39,369 nt of DNA from Candidatus Magasanikiibacteriota bacterium (GCA_016182415.1 JACPGR010000030.1:1-39369), one strand, 5' to 3'. Counted from the stretch's first letter, positions 1 to 6,554 are shown. The notes: generated from the sequence alone by a model not told the origin. Numbers and translations: made by a program.

Positions 1-1020
1 GATGCAGATCCCTGTACGATCAACGACGTTTGGCAGGCCGGCGTCTGCAAAGGCGCCGCGAAGGTATGCAACGACGGAAACGTCTGCACCACCGACACCT
101 GCCACCCCACCTCGGGCGTGTGTCAATACACGCCCAACACGGCAGCCTGCGACGACGGAAGCATGTGTACGAGTGACGACGTTTGTCTCGGAGGGGCTTG
201 CCACGGAACACCCGTGTCTTGCTCCGACGGCAACATCTGCACCACCGACGCGTGCGACCCGGCTAGCGGGTGCGCCCACCTCGAAAACACGCTCAGCTGT
301 GACGACGGCGACGTATGTACCGATGGCGACAAGTGTTCGGACGGCAACTGCCAGCCCGGCACCGACATCGACTGCGACGACGCTGATCCGAACACGGCCG
401 ACGCGTGCGACCCCGAAGAGGGATGTGTCCACGAGCTCTTGCCCGAGTGCACGATCGACAACGATTGTGACGACGGCAATCTCGACACCACGGACACTTG
501 CGAGGATGGGGGTTGCATCTACACCCCCGTTCCTCCCCCCCCGCCAGAGTGTGAGAACGCCAGCGACTGCGACGACGCAGATCCGTTCACCACGGACACC
601 TGCGTTGGAGGCTTCTGCCTCCATGTCGTAGTCGAGGGCGACCAAGACAAAGATGGGCGCATCGCCTGTGGTCACCCGGAGGCTCCCCAAGCCCCCAACT
701 GTGACTGCGACGATGCGCGGGACGACTTGATCGGACCTTCGCGACTGTGCCAGTCGTCGGGTGGCGCGCGTTTCCTTCTCATCAAGTTCGATGAGGTTGG
801 GAGCGTGCCACCCACGTGTCCTAGTGGCACGACGTCGTTGTTCTGGACTGATGGTTCGTTTCTCAATGGTCCTCAAATGGGCCATGATACGACGGATGAT
901 CAGTTCGACAACGACTGCGACGGGCAGATCGATGAAGGGCCGACCGGAGCCTCGTGTAGTTTCGTCCCTATCGGGAACGGAATCACAGAGGTCTCCTGCA
1001 GTTGGTTCAGTCAACTGTAG
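1..1020 (+). CDS. Cysteine-rich CTDC/MopE-repeat protein, 5' end missing
   Basis: The frame is open from base 1 and ends at TAG 1018-1020, so the gene starts upstream of the window; 339 residues are visible. The protein is an array of units of the form C-D-D-G-x-x-C-T-x-D-x-C (for example CNDGNVCTTDTC and CSDGNICTTDAC), roughly 25-40 residues apart, resembling the Dictyostelium-type CTDC repeat. Near the C-terminus DNDCDGQIDEG matches the putative metal-binding motif of MopE-like proteins. Such Cys/Asp-rich arrays occur in secreted or surface proteins and probably bind divalent metal or form disulfide-braced rods; the function is unknown. The sequence is far more GC-rich than the genes after 4300. 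A related protein follows at 2021. The N-terminal export signal is not visible. Confidence 0.85.
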   Translation, partial: DADPCTINDVWQAGVCKGAAKVCNDGNVCTTDTCHPTSGVCQYTPNTAACDDGSMCTSDDVCLGGACHGTPVSCSDGNICTTDACDPASGCAHLENTLSCDDGDVCTDGDKCSDGNCQPGTDIDCDDADPNTADACDPEEGCVHELLPECTIDNDCDDGNLDTTDTCEDGGCIYTPVPPPPPECENASDCDDADPFTTDTCVGGFCLHVVVEGDQDKDGRIACGHPEAPQAPNCDCDDARDDLIGPSRLCQSSGGARFLLIKFDEVGSVPPTCPSGTTSLFWTDGSFLNGPQMGHDTTDDQFDNDCDGQIDEGPTGASCSFVPIGNGITEVSCSWFSQL

Positions 1021-1280
1021 AAGGTCGTTTCGGAGGCGTGGAGCCTCCAAACCAAAAGGGCATCACGCCCAACTCCACCACTGCGTGCCGGACGACCATG
1101 CAGTGTAAGACAATTCCGCTTTTCGGAAAGTCGTCCTCAAGGAGGGTCGGGATGTGTATATGTTCGATAGTTTCACTTCGGTGAGACAGTCGGCGAATGC
1201 ACATCCCGTTTCCACATATTATTGGCATGCACTACTTGATTTATTTGAGTGGGTATGGTGGTAAGATGTGGGAAGATTGA
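1021..1280. other. GC-rich 3' flank grading into AT-rich spacer, with hairpins
   Basis: No coding sequence is supported here. CGGGATGTGTAT at 1148-1159 pairs with ATGCACATCCCG at 1198-1209 (11 of 12), and inside it TTTCAC-TTCG-GTGAGA forms a smaller hairpin. Base composition falls sharply from about 1100 onward. Short open frames here have no ribosome-binding site and no protein-like pattern. Confidence 0.4.
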
Positions 1281-1531
1281 AAATTCACCTAATTTCCATT
1301 CGGCTTGAGCTCATTGCCGAAAGCTAATTGTCTAATTCACCTAATAAAATTTCTAATAATCAAATGACCAAAATTATTGTGAATTACGAAATCTCTCATC
1401 ATCCCTCCGCTACGGCCTTTATTTCATAAGGCCTCCGGTCGGGATGACGTTTCGTAATTCAAAGAAATTAAAAAAATTTGATTTTTTGGAATTTGATATT
1501 TTATTAGGTGAATTAGAAATTAGGTGAATTT
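1281..1531. repeat. Nested palindrome of iterated TTCACCTAAT words
   Basis: The outer arms are 1281-1297 against 1515-1531 (16 of 17 paired) and 1331-1350 against 1498-1517 (20 of 20). Inside lies a second palindrome, GAATTACGAAA at 1381-1391 with TTTCGTAATTC at 1450-1460, and within it ATCATCCC/GGGATGA and GGCCTT-TATTTCAT-AAGGCC. Positions 1498-1531 are identical to 9570-9603, a 34-base match to the palindrome in the polysaccharide region. It separates the two GC-rich genes. Confidence 0.85.
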
Positions 1532-1684
1532 ATAATTCTTGGTTACGTACTGTATGTCACAATACTCATTCTGCATGAGTTTACTGCTATATAGCACGTA
1601 CCCAATAATCTGAGTTCCTTACAACTTACCGATTTAATCCGTTTTTCAAAACGGAAGTTTTTCGTATTATTTTTTTCTGAGTGT

Positions 1685-1888
1685 TAAACTCTAGGTTGTG
1701 TGTGTGCTAAATTCTCCCCCTACCAGACTTCGGTGAGCTCAGTCGAACCGGGGGAGTTTCAGCCAAAGGCTGATCCGTCCTTTGGAGGAAGAGAGGGTCT
1801 TTTGTAAGATGAATTTTGTTTTGCTAAAGACCCCACCTCGCCTCCCCTGATAGGGGAGGAAAATACTACCCACACAACCTAGAGTTTA
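1685..1888. mobile_element. MITE-like element with 18-base terminal inverted repeats
   Basis: TAAACTCTAGGTTGTGTG at 1685-1702 is the exact reverse complement of 1871-1888. The interior is GC-rich and folds on itself (CTCCCCC with CCGGGGGAG; CTCCCCTGATAGGGGAG). It contains a CTTCGGTGAGCTCAGTCGAA segment of the kind often dispersed in bacterial genomes. No open frame and no clear target duplication are visible, so it could be a non-autonomous transposon or another repeat type. Confidence 0.5.
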
Positions 1889-2020
1889 CCGGCTTTTCGT
1901 CGGTACTCAGGGAGAGGTCACCGCGGGCAGAGTGCTCGTGGTGACCGCGGTCGGGGCTAGTCCTTGGCCGTTGAACTTCAAAATGCGCCCTCGAAAGGGC
2001 GCGAGGAGGAGGACGCAGCG

Positions 2021-4018
2021 ATGCGCTCCACGGAAAAAACCTTGGTCGGCGGTCAGTCGACTCGGCAGAGCAGTGCCGTAAGCGCGATCTTCGCGTTTCT
2101 GCTCACGGCCATTTTGGCCACCTTCCCGACATTGGTCATGTCGGGATGTAACGATGAGGCGGGCACCTCAGTGAAGGTCACCCGCAAGACCCCGCAGCCG
2201 ACGGACAACGGCACGACGAGCGATGGGGGAAAGCAGTGCGACGTCGACGGGGACGGATACCCCGACGACCAGGACTGCAACCCACTCGCGACGGTTGAAG
2301 GAGCTCTCAAGTCTGGCTACAACGGTCAGGCTGATTGCGACTTCAACTGGAAAGACGATGCGCCCGTTTGTGGCGCAGACCCCAAGGCAGTGGACTGCAA
2401 GGTCCCGGCCATGAGTGTCTGTGCCAAGTGCGTCAACCCCGGCGCACTGGAGGTGTGCGACGGGGTGGACAACGACTGCGATGGACAGATCGACGAGGCT
2501 GTCGCCAGCCTCTGCAACGATGGCGACCCGTGCACGACGGATTCGTGCGATAGTGGCACGGGATCGTGCGTCCACCAGGACAACACGGCTCAGTGCGACG
2601 ACGGTGACGCATGCACGATCGGCGAGACCTGCGCGGGCGGAGTCTGCGTCGCAGGTCCGGAGACGGACTGCGACGACGGCAACGTCTGCACGAACGACAA
2701 CTGCGACGCCGCGACCGGCTGCGTCAACACAAACAACACAAACCCGTGCGATGATGGAGACATCTGCACGGAGAACGACATGTGCGTGGGTGGGGTCTGC
2801 ATCGCAGGAGAGGACGACCTCGACTGCGACGATGCGAACCCCTGTACCGCAGACTCCTGCAACCCCACGACGGGGTGTGTCAACGAGGGCGGGCCGATGG
2901 ACGGCACCCTTTGCGACGACGGTAGCGAGTGCACAGCACTGGACGAGTGCGAGGCTGGCATCTGCGGTGGTCTCATGGCCATCTGCGACGACGCCAATCC
3001 CTGCACGAACGACTCATGCGACCCGGAAACGGGTTGTGTGTTCACCAATAACAGCAACCCGTGCGACGACGGAGATGTCTGCACGGTGAACGATACCTGC
3101 ATCGGCGGGGTCTGCCTTGGTAACCCCAACGACTGCGACGATGGCGAGTTTTGCACCACCGATACCTGTGATCAGGAGGCGCAGGAGTGCGTGCATTCGG
3201 CGTTTGTCTGCCCGACGATCGGAGAAATGTGCAGTGAGGGTGCGCAAGCCCCGATCTGTTCTCCACCGGCTTGTCAGGTAGCAAATGGCGACGAGGCAGA
3301 CTCGTCTTTGAAGACCGAGGCGAATGTGCCTGAGGGCTATGGATTTGCCTGTGCGGCGTCCTTCGGGGTGTACTTGCCCTATGAGGATGCTGACGGCGAT
3401 GAATGGCCTGATGGCGAAAACGATTGCGCGGACGGAGTTGATGGCGATGCGGACTGGTTCTTCGGAATCTATAGTCCGGATTGCGACGACCCCGACTGTG
3501 CAAACTTCCCTGCCTGCGAGTGCAGCGTGGACGGGGATTGCGACGACAGCAACGACTGCACGAGCGACACCTGCCAGCCGGGCATCGGGTGCGTCAATGA
3601 GACGACACCCATGAACGGCCAGCCCTGTAGCGACAACAACCTGTGCACGACGGCAGACACGTGCGCGGGTGGGCAGTGCCAGGGCGGGCCACCCTTGGCC
3701 TGCGACGACGGCAACCTCTGCAGCAACGACTCGTGTAATCCAGCCACCGGGTGTGTGTTCGAGCAAATCGGCACGTGTCCGGGTGGCGCGGATCAGCTGG
3801 CGGTTATCACGGTGGAAGGTCGGGTGATGAACTTCGACCAGCCACCAAACGTGATGACAGCAACGGGTGGCTTTGACGTGCTCCCGGCTGGGTCGACCTT
3901 CGTGACCATCTCGGCCACGAACTCGACTGAGCTGTGCGAGTGCTTCTACGACGCAGTCTACCTGGGTGCCTGCGGGGTTCTCAACCCGCAAACCAGGTTC
4001 TGCATCGCCACCCCCTAA
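2021..4018 (+). CDS. Cysteine-rich CTDC/MopE-repeat lipoprotein
   Basis: A 665-residue protein. ATG at 2021 is preferred over the upstream TTG at 1964 because GAGGAGGAGG lies just before it and because it places a lipoprotein signal at the N-terminus: a hydrophobic stretch at about 22-40 followed by VMSGC with Cys43 as the lipidation site. A MopE-type segment (DVDGDGYPDDQDC, then CDGVDNDCDGQIDEA) is followed by about a dozen CDDGNxCTxDxC units, and a C-terminal domain of about 80 residues (starting near GGADQLAVITV) with two further cysteines. It is probably anchored outside the cytoplasmic membrane; the Asp/Cys pattern suggests metal binding or disulfide cross-bracing, but no reaction can be assigned. 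It is strongly GC-rich, unlike genes downstream of 4300, and paralogous to the protein ending at 1020. Confidence 0.9.
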   Translation: MRSTEKTLVGGQSTRQSSAVSAIFAFLLTAILATFPTLVMSGCNDEAGTSVKVTRKTPQPTDNGTTSDGGKQCDVDGDGYPDDQDCNPLATVEGALKSGYNGQADCDFNWKDDAPVCGADPKAVDCKVPAMSVCAKCVNPGALEVCDGVDNDCDGQIDEAVASLCNDGDPCTTDSCDSGTGSCVHQDNTAQCDDGDACTIGETCAGGVCVAGPETDCDDGNVCTNDNCDAATGCVNTNNTNPCDDGDICTENDMCVGGVCIAGEDDLDCDDANPCTADSCNPTTGCVNEGGPMDGTLCDDGSECTALDECEAGICGGLMAICDDANPCTNDSCDPETGCVFTNNSNPCDDGDVCTVNDTCIGGVCLGNPNDCDDGEFCTTDTCDQEAQECVHSAFVCPTIGEMCSEGAQAPICSPPACQVANGDEADSSLKTEANVPEGYGFACAASFGVYLPYEDADGDEWPDGENDCADGVDGDADWFFGIYSPDCDDPDCANFPACECSVDGDCDDSNDCTSDTCQPGIGCVNETTPMNGQPCSDNNLCTTADTCAGGQCQGGPPLACDDGNLCSNDSCNPATGCVFEQIGTCPGGADQLAVITVEGRVMNFDQPPNVMTATGGFDVLPAGSTFVTISATNSTELCECFYDAVYLGACGVLNPQTRFCIATP

Positions 4019-4027
4019 CCCCACCTC

Positions 4028-4070
4028 AACCCGCGAGCTGATGTCAGCTCGGCTCGTGGGTTGTTCCTTC
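4028..4070 (+). terminator. Terminator-like hairpin after the cysteine-rich lipoprotein gene
   Basis: AACCCGCGAGC at 4028-4038 pairs with GCTCGTGGGTT at 4052-4062 with one mismatch, ten bases after the stop codon. The following GTTCCTTCC is only moderately T-rich, so termination is plausible but not certain. Confidence 0.6.
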
Positions 4071-4265
4071 CCTCTTCGCCCGCCATAGTCCGTCGATTCG
4101 GTGGACGACGGCGGGTCCTCTTTCGCATCGGACGCTGACCTCTGCCGATGCGACCTACCCCCCTGGCTCTGCCTGACCTCCCCGGTCGGGTACGAGCCGG
4201 TTCAAATACCCGGCGTGTCTGACGATCTCAAAACGATCGACCCAGCACGCCGAGGTTCCATAGTG
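4071..4265. other. GC-rich non-coding stretch with three hairpins
   Basis: No convincing gene is present. CCCGCC/GGCGGG near 4079-4114, TCGCATCGG 4123-4131 with CCGATGCGA 4145-4153, and CGGCGTG 4211-4217 with CACGCCG 4246-4252 (enclosing CGATC/GATCG) give consecutive stems. GGTTCAAATACC at about 4199-4210 resembles a tRNA T-arm but the stem geometry does not fit. This could be a structured RNA or the remains of the GC-rich block; composition switches to AT-rich at about 4265. Confidence 0.4.
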
Positions 4266-4433
4266 GACATCTTTTTTACTAAATAATAAAGATGTATACT
4301 ACAGAATTCCTTATTGTTGAATAAGGGATAAAACTTTTTAAGATTTAAGATTGAAGAATGAAGAATGTTGAATTTAGAATTCAGAATAAATTATTATTGG
4401 TGGGTGGAGAGTGGTTTGTTCTAGTAATTTAGA

Positions 4434-4526
4434 GGTAACTAAAAGTAACTATAGGTAACTTAATGTAACTTTAGTTTCTTATAGTTACTTCCGGTTACTT
4501 CCGGTTACTTTAATTACATATAGTTA
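4434..4526. repeat. Word palindrome, GTAACT/AGTTAC
   Basis: The left arm 4434-4470 iterates GGTAACT or GTAACT four times; the right arm 4483-4526 iterates AGTTAC or GGTTAC. It has the same architecture as the hairpins between genes downstream. Just upstream, 4335-4390 carries loosely iterated AAGAT/GAAGAATG words without a clear partner arm. Confidence 0.75.
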
Positions 4527-4545
4527 TGAGTTGTGGATAGTTTGA

Positions 4546-4574
4546 TTGACAGGAATTATAGTTTATGATATTCT
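4546..4574 (+). promoter_or_regulatory. Sigma70-type promoter of a short transcript
   Basis: TTGACA (4546-4551), a 17-base spacer and TATTCT (4569-4574). The start would fall near 4581, and a perfect terminator follows at 4625-4654, so the predicted product is only about 75 bases. Confidence 0.65.
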
Positions 4575-4580
4575 AATAAT

Positions 4581-4655
4581 GAAATATGGCTGGCTCGTTT
4601 CACGAGTCAAAGCATCTGTCGAAAAAAAGAACACTTTGTAAAAAGTGTTCTTTTG
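4581..4655 (+). ncRNA. Candidate small RNA between promoter and terminator
   Basis: Bounded by the promoter at 4546-4574 and the hairpin at 4625-4654. It contains GGCTCGT-TTC-ACGAGTC, a seven-pair hairpin, and GCATCTGTCGA at 4612-4622, the exact reverse complement of TCGACAGATGC at 4733-4743 in the anticodon-arm region of the tRNA-like gene downstream. A 20-codon frame (ATG 4579 to TAA) fits the same interval, so a leader peptide cannot be excluded. Confidence 0.4.
4625..4654 (+). terminator. Rho-independent terminator
   Basis: A perfect 13-base stem (4625-4637 with 4642-4654), loop GTAA and a terminal run of four T. It is nearly symmetrical in A and T and could work in both directions. Confidence 0.8.
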
Positions 4656-4679
4656 TATTATGTATAGATATGGTATACT
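4651..4679 (+). promoter_or_regulatory. Promoter of the tRNA-like gene
   Basis: TATACT at 4674-4679 with TTTTGT at 4651-4656 and a 17-base spacer; initiation would be near 4686, sixteen bases before the tRNA-like 5' end. The -35 box is weak and overlaps the preceding terminator. Confidence 0.45.
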
Positions 4680-4701
4680 GTGCGGTGCGTAGTGAGATCT
4701 A

Positions 4702-4773
4702 GGGCTCGTGAGGTAATGGTAGCCGGCCATTCTCGACAGATGCGCAGTACGGGTTCGAATCCCGCCGGGTCCA
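4702..4773 (+). tRNA. tRNA-like gene with atypical anticodon arm
   Basis: A 72-base tRNA fold can be drawn. The acceptor is GGGCTCG (4702-4708) with CGGGTCC (4766-4772) including two G-T pairs, discriminator A 4773. The D-arm loop is AATGGTA. The T-arm is CGGG-TTCGAAT-CCCG. The anticodon arm is poor: four pairs (CATT/GATG), loop CTCGACA, giving anticodon CGA with an unusual C at position 37 and no long variable arm as expected for tRNA-Ser. It may be a decayed or diverged tRNA, or a tRNA-like regulatory RNA. No CCA is encoded. Promoter and terminator flank it closely. Confidence 0.4.
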
Positions 4774-4786
4774 CACGCATACCACG

Positions 4787-4816
4787 CCGTCCCACAAGGG
4801 CGGTGTTGGTTTTTTG
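4787..4816 (+). terminator. Terminator of the tRNA-like gene
   Basis: CCGTCCC (4787-4793) pairs with GGGCGG (4798-4803) with one bulged T, followed after TGTTGG by six T. It lies fourteen bases after the tRNA-like 3' end. Confidence 0.6.
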
Positions 4817-4859
4817 GACAATAAAACAATGTAGCAATACAGCAACTGAGCAAGATATA

Positions 4860-4975
4860 TTACGAATATTAGACAAATATTTATCATATATGAAACGAAT
4901 ATTAGTGATCGTTCACTAATATTCGTCATAATATCTGCCTAATATTCGTTTTGTATATTTGTTTCATATCTATTT
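4860..4975. repeat. Word palindrome, GAATATTAG/CTAATATTC
   Basis: The core is a perfect 13-base stem (4896-4908 with 4913-4925) with loop TCGT; outward, the words CGAATATTAGACAAATATT and AATATTCG repeat in opposite arms. The core GTGATCGTTCACTAATATT recurs after 19799 in the palindrome behind the large M23 protein. Confidence 0.8.
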
Positions 4976-5024
4976 AGTATTTGATAGGTTGATGTGGATA
5001 GTTTGACACGGGGAGTTTTTTTTA

Positions 5025-5053
5025 TTGACAAATCAGTGGTTGATTGATATAGT
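5025..5053 (+). promoter_or_regulatory. Promoter of the DUF433 gene
   Basis: TTGACA (5025-5030), 17-base spacer, TATAGT (5048-5053). It overlaps the far upstream in-frame TTG, which therefore cannot be the translation start. Confidence 0.8.
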
Positions 5054-5065
5054 ATATCTAGATAA
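5053..5065. promoter_or_regulatory. Putative antitoxin operator with TATCTAGATA palindrome
   Basis: TATATCTAGATAA contains the 10-base palindrome TATCTAGATA at 5055-5064, one base past the -10 box and over the likely transcription start. The same 13 bases occur at the same distance from the -10 box of the HEPN/MNT promoter (minus strand, near 6400). Confidence 0.5.
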
Positions 5066-5075
5066 TCATGATAAT

Positions 5076-5315
5076 ATGGATACAAAAGAATTGTTACAAC
5101 GTATTGAAATAAATCCAAAAAAATTGGTTGGCAAACCGGTTATTCGTGGTACTCGTATTGCGGTTGAACAAATTTTACGTATGCTTGCCGTAGGGAGAAC
5201 CGGTGATGAAATTCTATTGGATTTTCCTCAATTGACAAAAGAAGATATTCAAGCCACCATATTATATGCTGCAGAACTCGTGGAAGATTTTGATGTGTAT
5301 CCGAGGAAAAAATAA
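5076..5315 (+). CDS. DUF433 family antitoxin-like protein
   Basis: A 79-residue protein starting at ATG 5076, which follows the promoter by about 16 bases with no Shine-Dalgarno sequence. It matches the DUF433 pattern: INPKKLVGKPVIRGTRIAVEQIL, then a helix-turn-helix-like segment with LLDFPQLTKEDIQATILYAAE. DUF433 proteins are usually antitoxins next to a DUF5615 or PIN-like toxin and bind their own promoter. No such toxin follows: the next 400 bases lack a supported gene. It may be an orphan antitoxin or act on another toxin in the cluster. A shared palindrome in its promoter and the HEPN/MNT promoter supports cross-talk. Confidence 0.85.
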   Translation: MDTKELLQRIEINPKKLVGKPVIRGTRIAVEQILRMLAVGRTGDEILLDFPQLTKEDIQATILYAAELVEDFDVYPRKK

Positions 5316-5731
5316 AAATTTCTGAAATCTCTTCGTATGTATGGATAGTGACAGATACACGTATACGGAAAAGATAGCATGAGGAATAACACGCATGCAA
5401 GACATATTGTATTGTACAAGACTTTTGATTCTGAGTTGCTATAATACTTTCAAAAGCTCCCTTCGGGGAGTTTTTTATTACTGATTCATATCCAGGATAT
5501 TCAATGTCTATCACGAGGCCACGTACCTGTTTTACAGATGTATTAATTGCAATGCAAATCGCCACGGCAAAGCTAATCGGCGCGTATTGTTTGGGTCGGC
5601 CATGGATTCTAAAAAGTTCATACAGATGGCGTTTGATGTGTGTAGATATAAGAATGGAGTTTTTATTGGAGAAAAAAGTTGAGTGTGGAGAGGGTATATA
5701 CTAATAGATTGTTTTTATTAGTGATAGGTGC
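5316..5731. other. Gap with terminator and possible decayed coding sequence
   Basis: Besides the terminator at 5457-5476 no intact gene is supported. An extended -10 (TGCTATAAT, ending about 5446) sits directly before that hairpin. One plus-strand frame, from about 5490 to TGA 5680-5682, reads a protein-like string ending MDSKKFIQMAFDVCRYKNG (ATG at 5602) but has no start with a ribosome-binding site; it may be the tail of a lost gene, possibly a toxin partner of the DUF433 protein. Confidence 0.3.
5457..5476 (+). terminator. Rho-independent terminator
   Basis: CTCCC-TTCG-GGGAG (5457-5470) followed by six T. Located about 140 bases behind the DUF433 gene, which it may end. Confidence 0.75.
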
Positions 5732-6067
5732 TTAGATAAAATATCCTTCTTTTTTGATTTGTCTGAGAATTGGCGAGTCCACTGTATCCATTTCGGCGAA
5801 TTCTTCGGGGGTGTAGCCAAAACTGTCGATGGCGACTTGTTGTGCGAGTGGTAGATTTGCTCGTGATAGCAACTGGAGACGTCGCATATATGGAATGTGC
5901 TCAAAATCTTTTGATATGATAATGACATCAATATCACTGTCCGTGCGCATACGGTTTGTCGCCGCGCTTCCAAACAAAAATACATCGTCAATATGAATGT
6001 CTTTGGCGACTTCTGTCAGATAACTTTTCAGTAGGCGGTCGATTATTGGATTTGTGTTTTTAGCCAT
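5732..6067 (-). CDS. MNT-type nucleotidyltransferase antitoxin
   Basis: A 111-residue minimal nucleotidyltransferase. The polymerase-beta fold signature is present: FLFGSAATNRMRTDSDIDVII, i.e. Gly33-Ser34 followed by Asp45 and Asp47 as metal-binding carboxylates. MNT proteins of HEPN/MNT pairs counter the HEPN ribonuclease, in studied cases by adding AMP to it. Its start (ATG 6067) lies inside the end of the HEPN gene, a 25-base overlap implying translational coupling. The order toxin then antitoxin on the minus strand is typical of the pair. The C-terminus (PILRQIKKEGYFI) is a conserved-looking tail. Confidence 0.9.
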   Translation of the reverse strand: MAKNTNPIIDRLLKSYLTEVAKDIHIDDVFLFGSAATNRMRTDSDIDVIIISKDFEHIPYMRRLQLLSRANLPLAQQVAIDSFGYTPEEFAEMDTVDSPILRQIKKEGYFI

Positions 6068-6360
6068 ATAATAATTTGTTTAGCGGAGCCAATAATTTCC
6101 TCTGTATTTTTTCTAGTATAGGTATATATGAAGTTTGGACGAAAGCCAAGATCGGGATAACGAATTGGCGCGTAATGTGGGTTGAGATCCGCAATCGCTT
6201 GTGCAATTGTGGGAGGTGCCTCAAGTCCAGTAAGCCCAAGCAAGCGTACCAAGTGATGAATTTTTGGAATGTCTTTTTCGTGTTCATTGAGTACTGCTTT
6301 GAGCATTTTTTCCACTGCCTGATGACAATGATACACCGCAATGTGATAGCCGTGACTCAT
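6043..6360 (-). CDS. HEPN domain protein, short N-terminus
   Basis: A 105-residue HEPN protein with YHIAVYHCHQAVEKMLKAVL, IHHLVRLLGL and YAPIRYPDL, the conserved blocks of the HEPN family found with MNT proteins. The start at 6360 has a strong AAGGAG upstream, and an in-frame TGA directly before that site excludes a longer product. It therefore lacks much of the usual first helix. Near the C-terminus RPNFIYTY has the spacing of the R-x4-H-x-Y ribonuclease motif but with Tyr in place of His, so RNase activity is uncertain. It is probably the toxin half of a HEPN/MNT module, possibly attenuated. Confidence 0.85.
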   Translation of the reverse strand: MSHGYHIAVYHCHQAVEKMLKAVLNEHEKDIPKIHHLVRLLGLTGLEAPPTIAQAIADLNPHYAPIRYPDLGFRPNFIYTYTRKNTEEIIGSAKQIIIWLKTQIQ

Positions 6361-6399
6361 TTTTTCTCCTTTTTTAGGTCATCGTGTTTGGTCTAGTTT

Positions 6400-6439
6400 T
6401 ATCTAGATATATCATAACAGATCTCTCGTATCTTGACAA
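6400..6439 (-). promoter_or_regulatory. HEPN/MNT promoter with TATCTAGATA operator
   Basis: On the minus strand TTGTCA (6439-6434), a 17-base spacer and TATGAT (6416-6411), then one base and the palindrome TATCTAGATA (6409-6400). The -35 box overlaps the -35 box of a divergent plus-strand promoter at 6433. Confidence 0.6.
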
Positions 6440-6461
6440 ATATCATAAAATGTGCTATAGC
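6433..6461 (+). promoter_or_regulatory. Divergent promoter upstream of hicBA
   Basis: TTGACA (6433-6438), 17-base spacer, extended TGC-TATAGC (6456-6461). The transcript would start near 6468 and run about 145 bases before hicB; the interval is GC-richer than its surroundings and has only a five-codon frame, so it may be a long leader or a small RNA. Confidence 0.5.
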
Positions 6462-6554
6462 ACTCCGTGCGTTACTCGTGACCGCAACCCATCCCTTGTC
6501 CCATGGCTCGCGTATTCTAAAACATAGTCATATATCCAACTACAAGACTGGTTT

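Noticed and set aside
118-1020. ATG-like start at 118 for the first gene
   Set aside because: The same frame is open to base 1 with the same CTDC repeat pattern, so the gene begins outside the window.
1964-2020. TTG start of the cysteine-rich lipoprotein at 1964
   Set aside because: It adds 19 charged residues before a lipoprotein signal; ATG 2021 has a GAGGAGG sequence upstream.
4196-4216. tRNA 3' part or attachment site at GGTTCAAATACC
   Set aside because: The loop would have nine bases, the stem does not fit, and no acceptor arm is found around it.
1-4270. GC-rich block as a simple assembly chimera
   Set aside because: The spacer inside it contains the same palindrome, with a 34-base identity, as the AT-rich part. 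Chimerism is not fully excluded.
4101-4286. 61-codon GTG frame in the GC-rich stretch
   Set aside because: No ribosome-binding site, it crosses the composition boundary, and it overlaps two stems.
4563-4929. Minus-strand reading frames with GGIRTRT and RRDSNP peptides
   Set aside because: These strings are the reverse translation of a tRNA T-arm (GGTTCGAATCC) and occur across many genomes as false genes.
5504-5704. 66-codon frame starting MSITRPRT
   Set aside because: No ribosome-binding site or recognisable pattern; a neighbouring frame looks more protein-like, though without a start.
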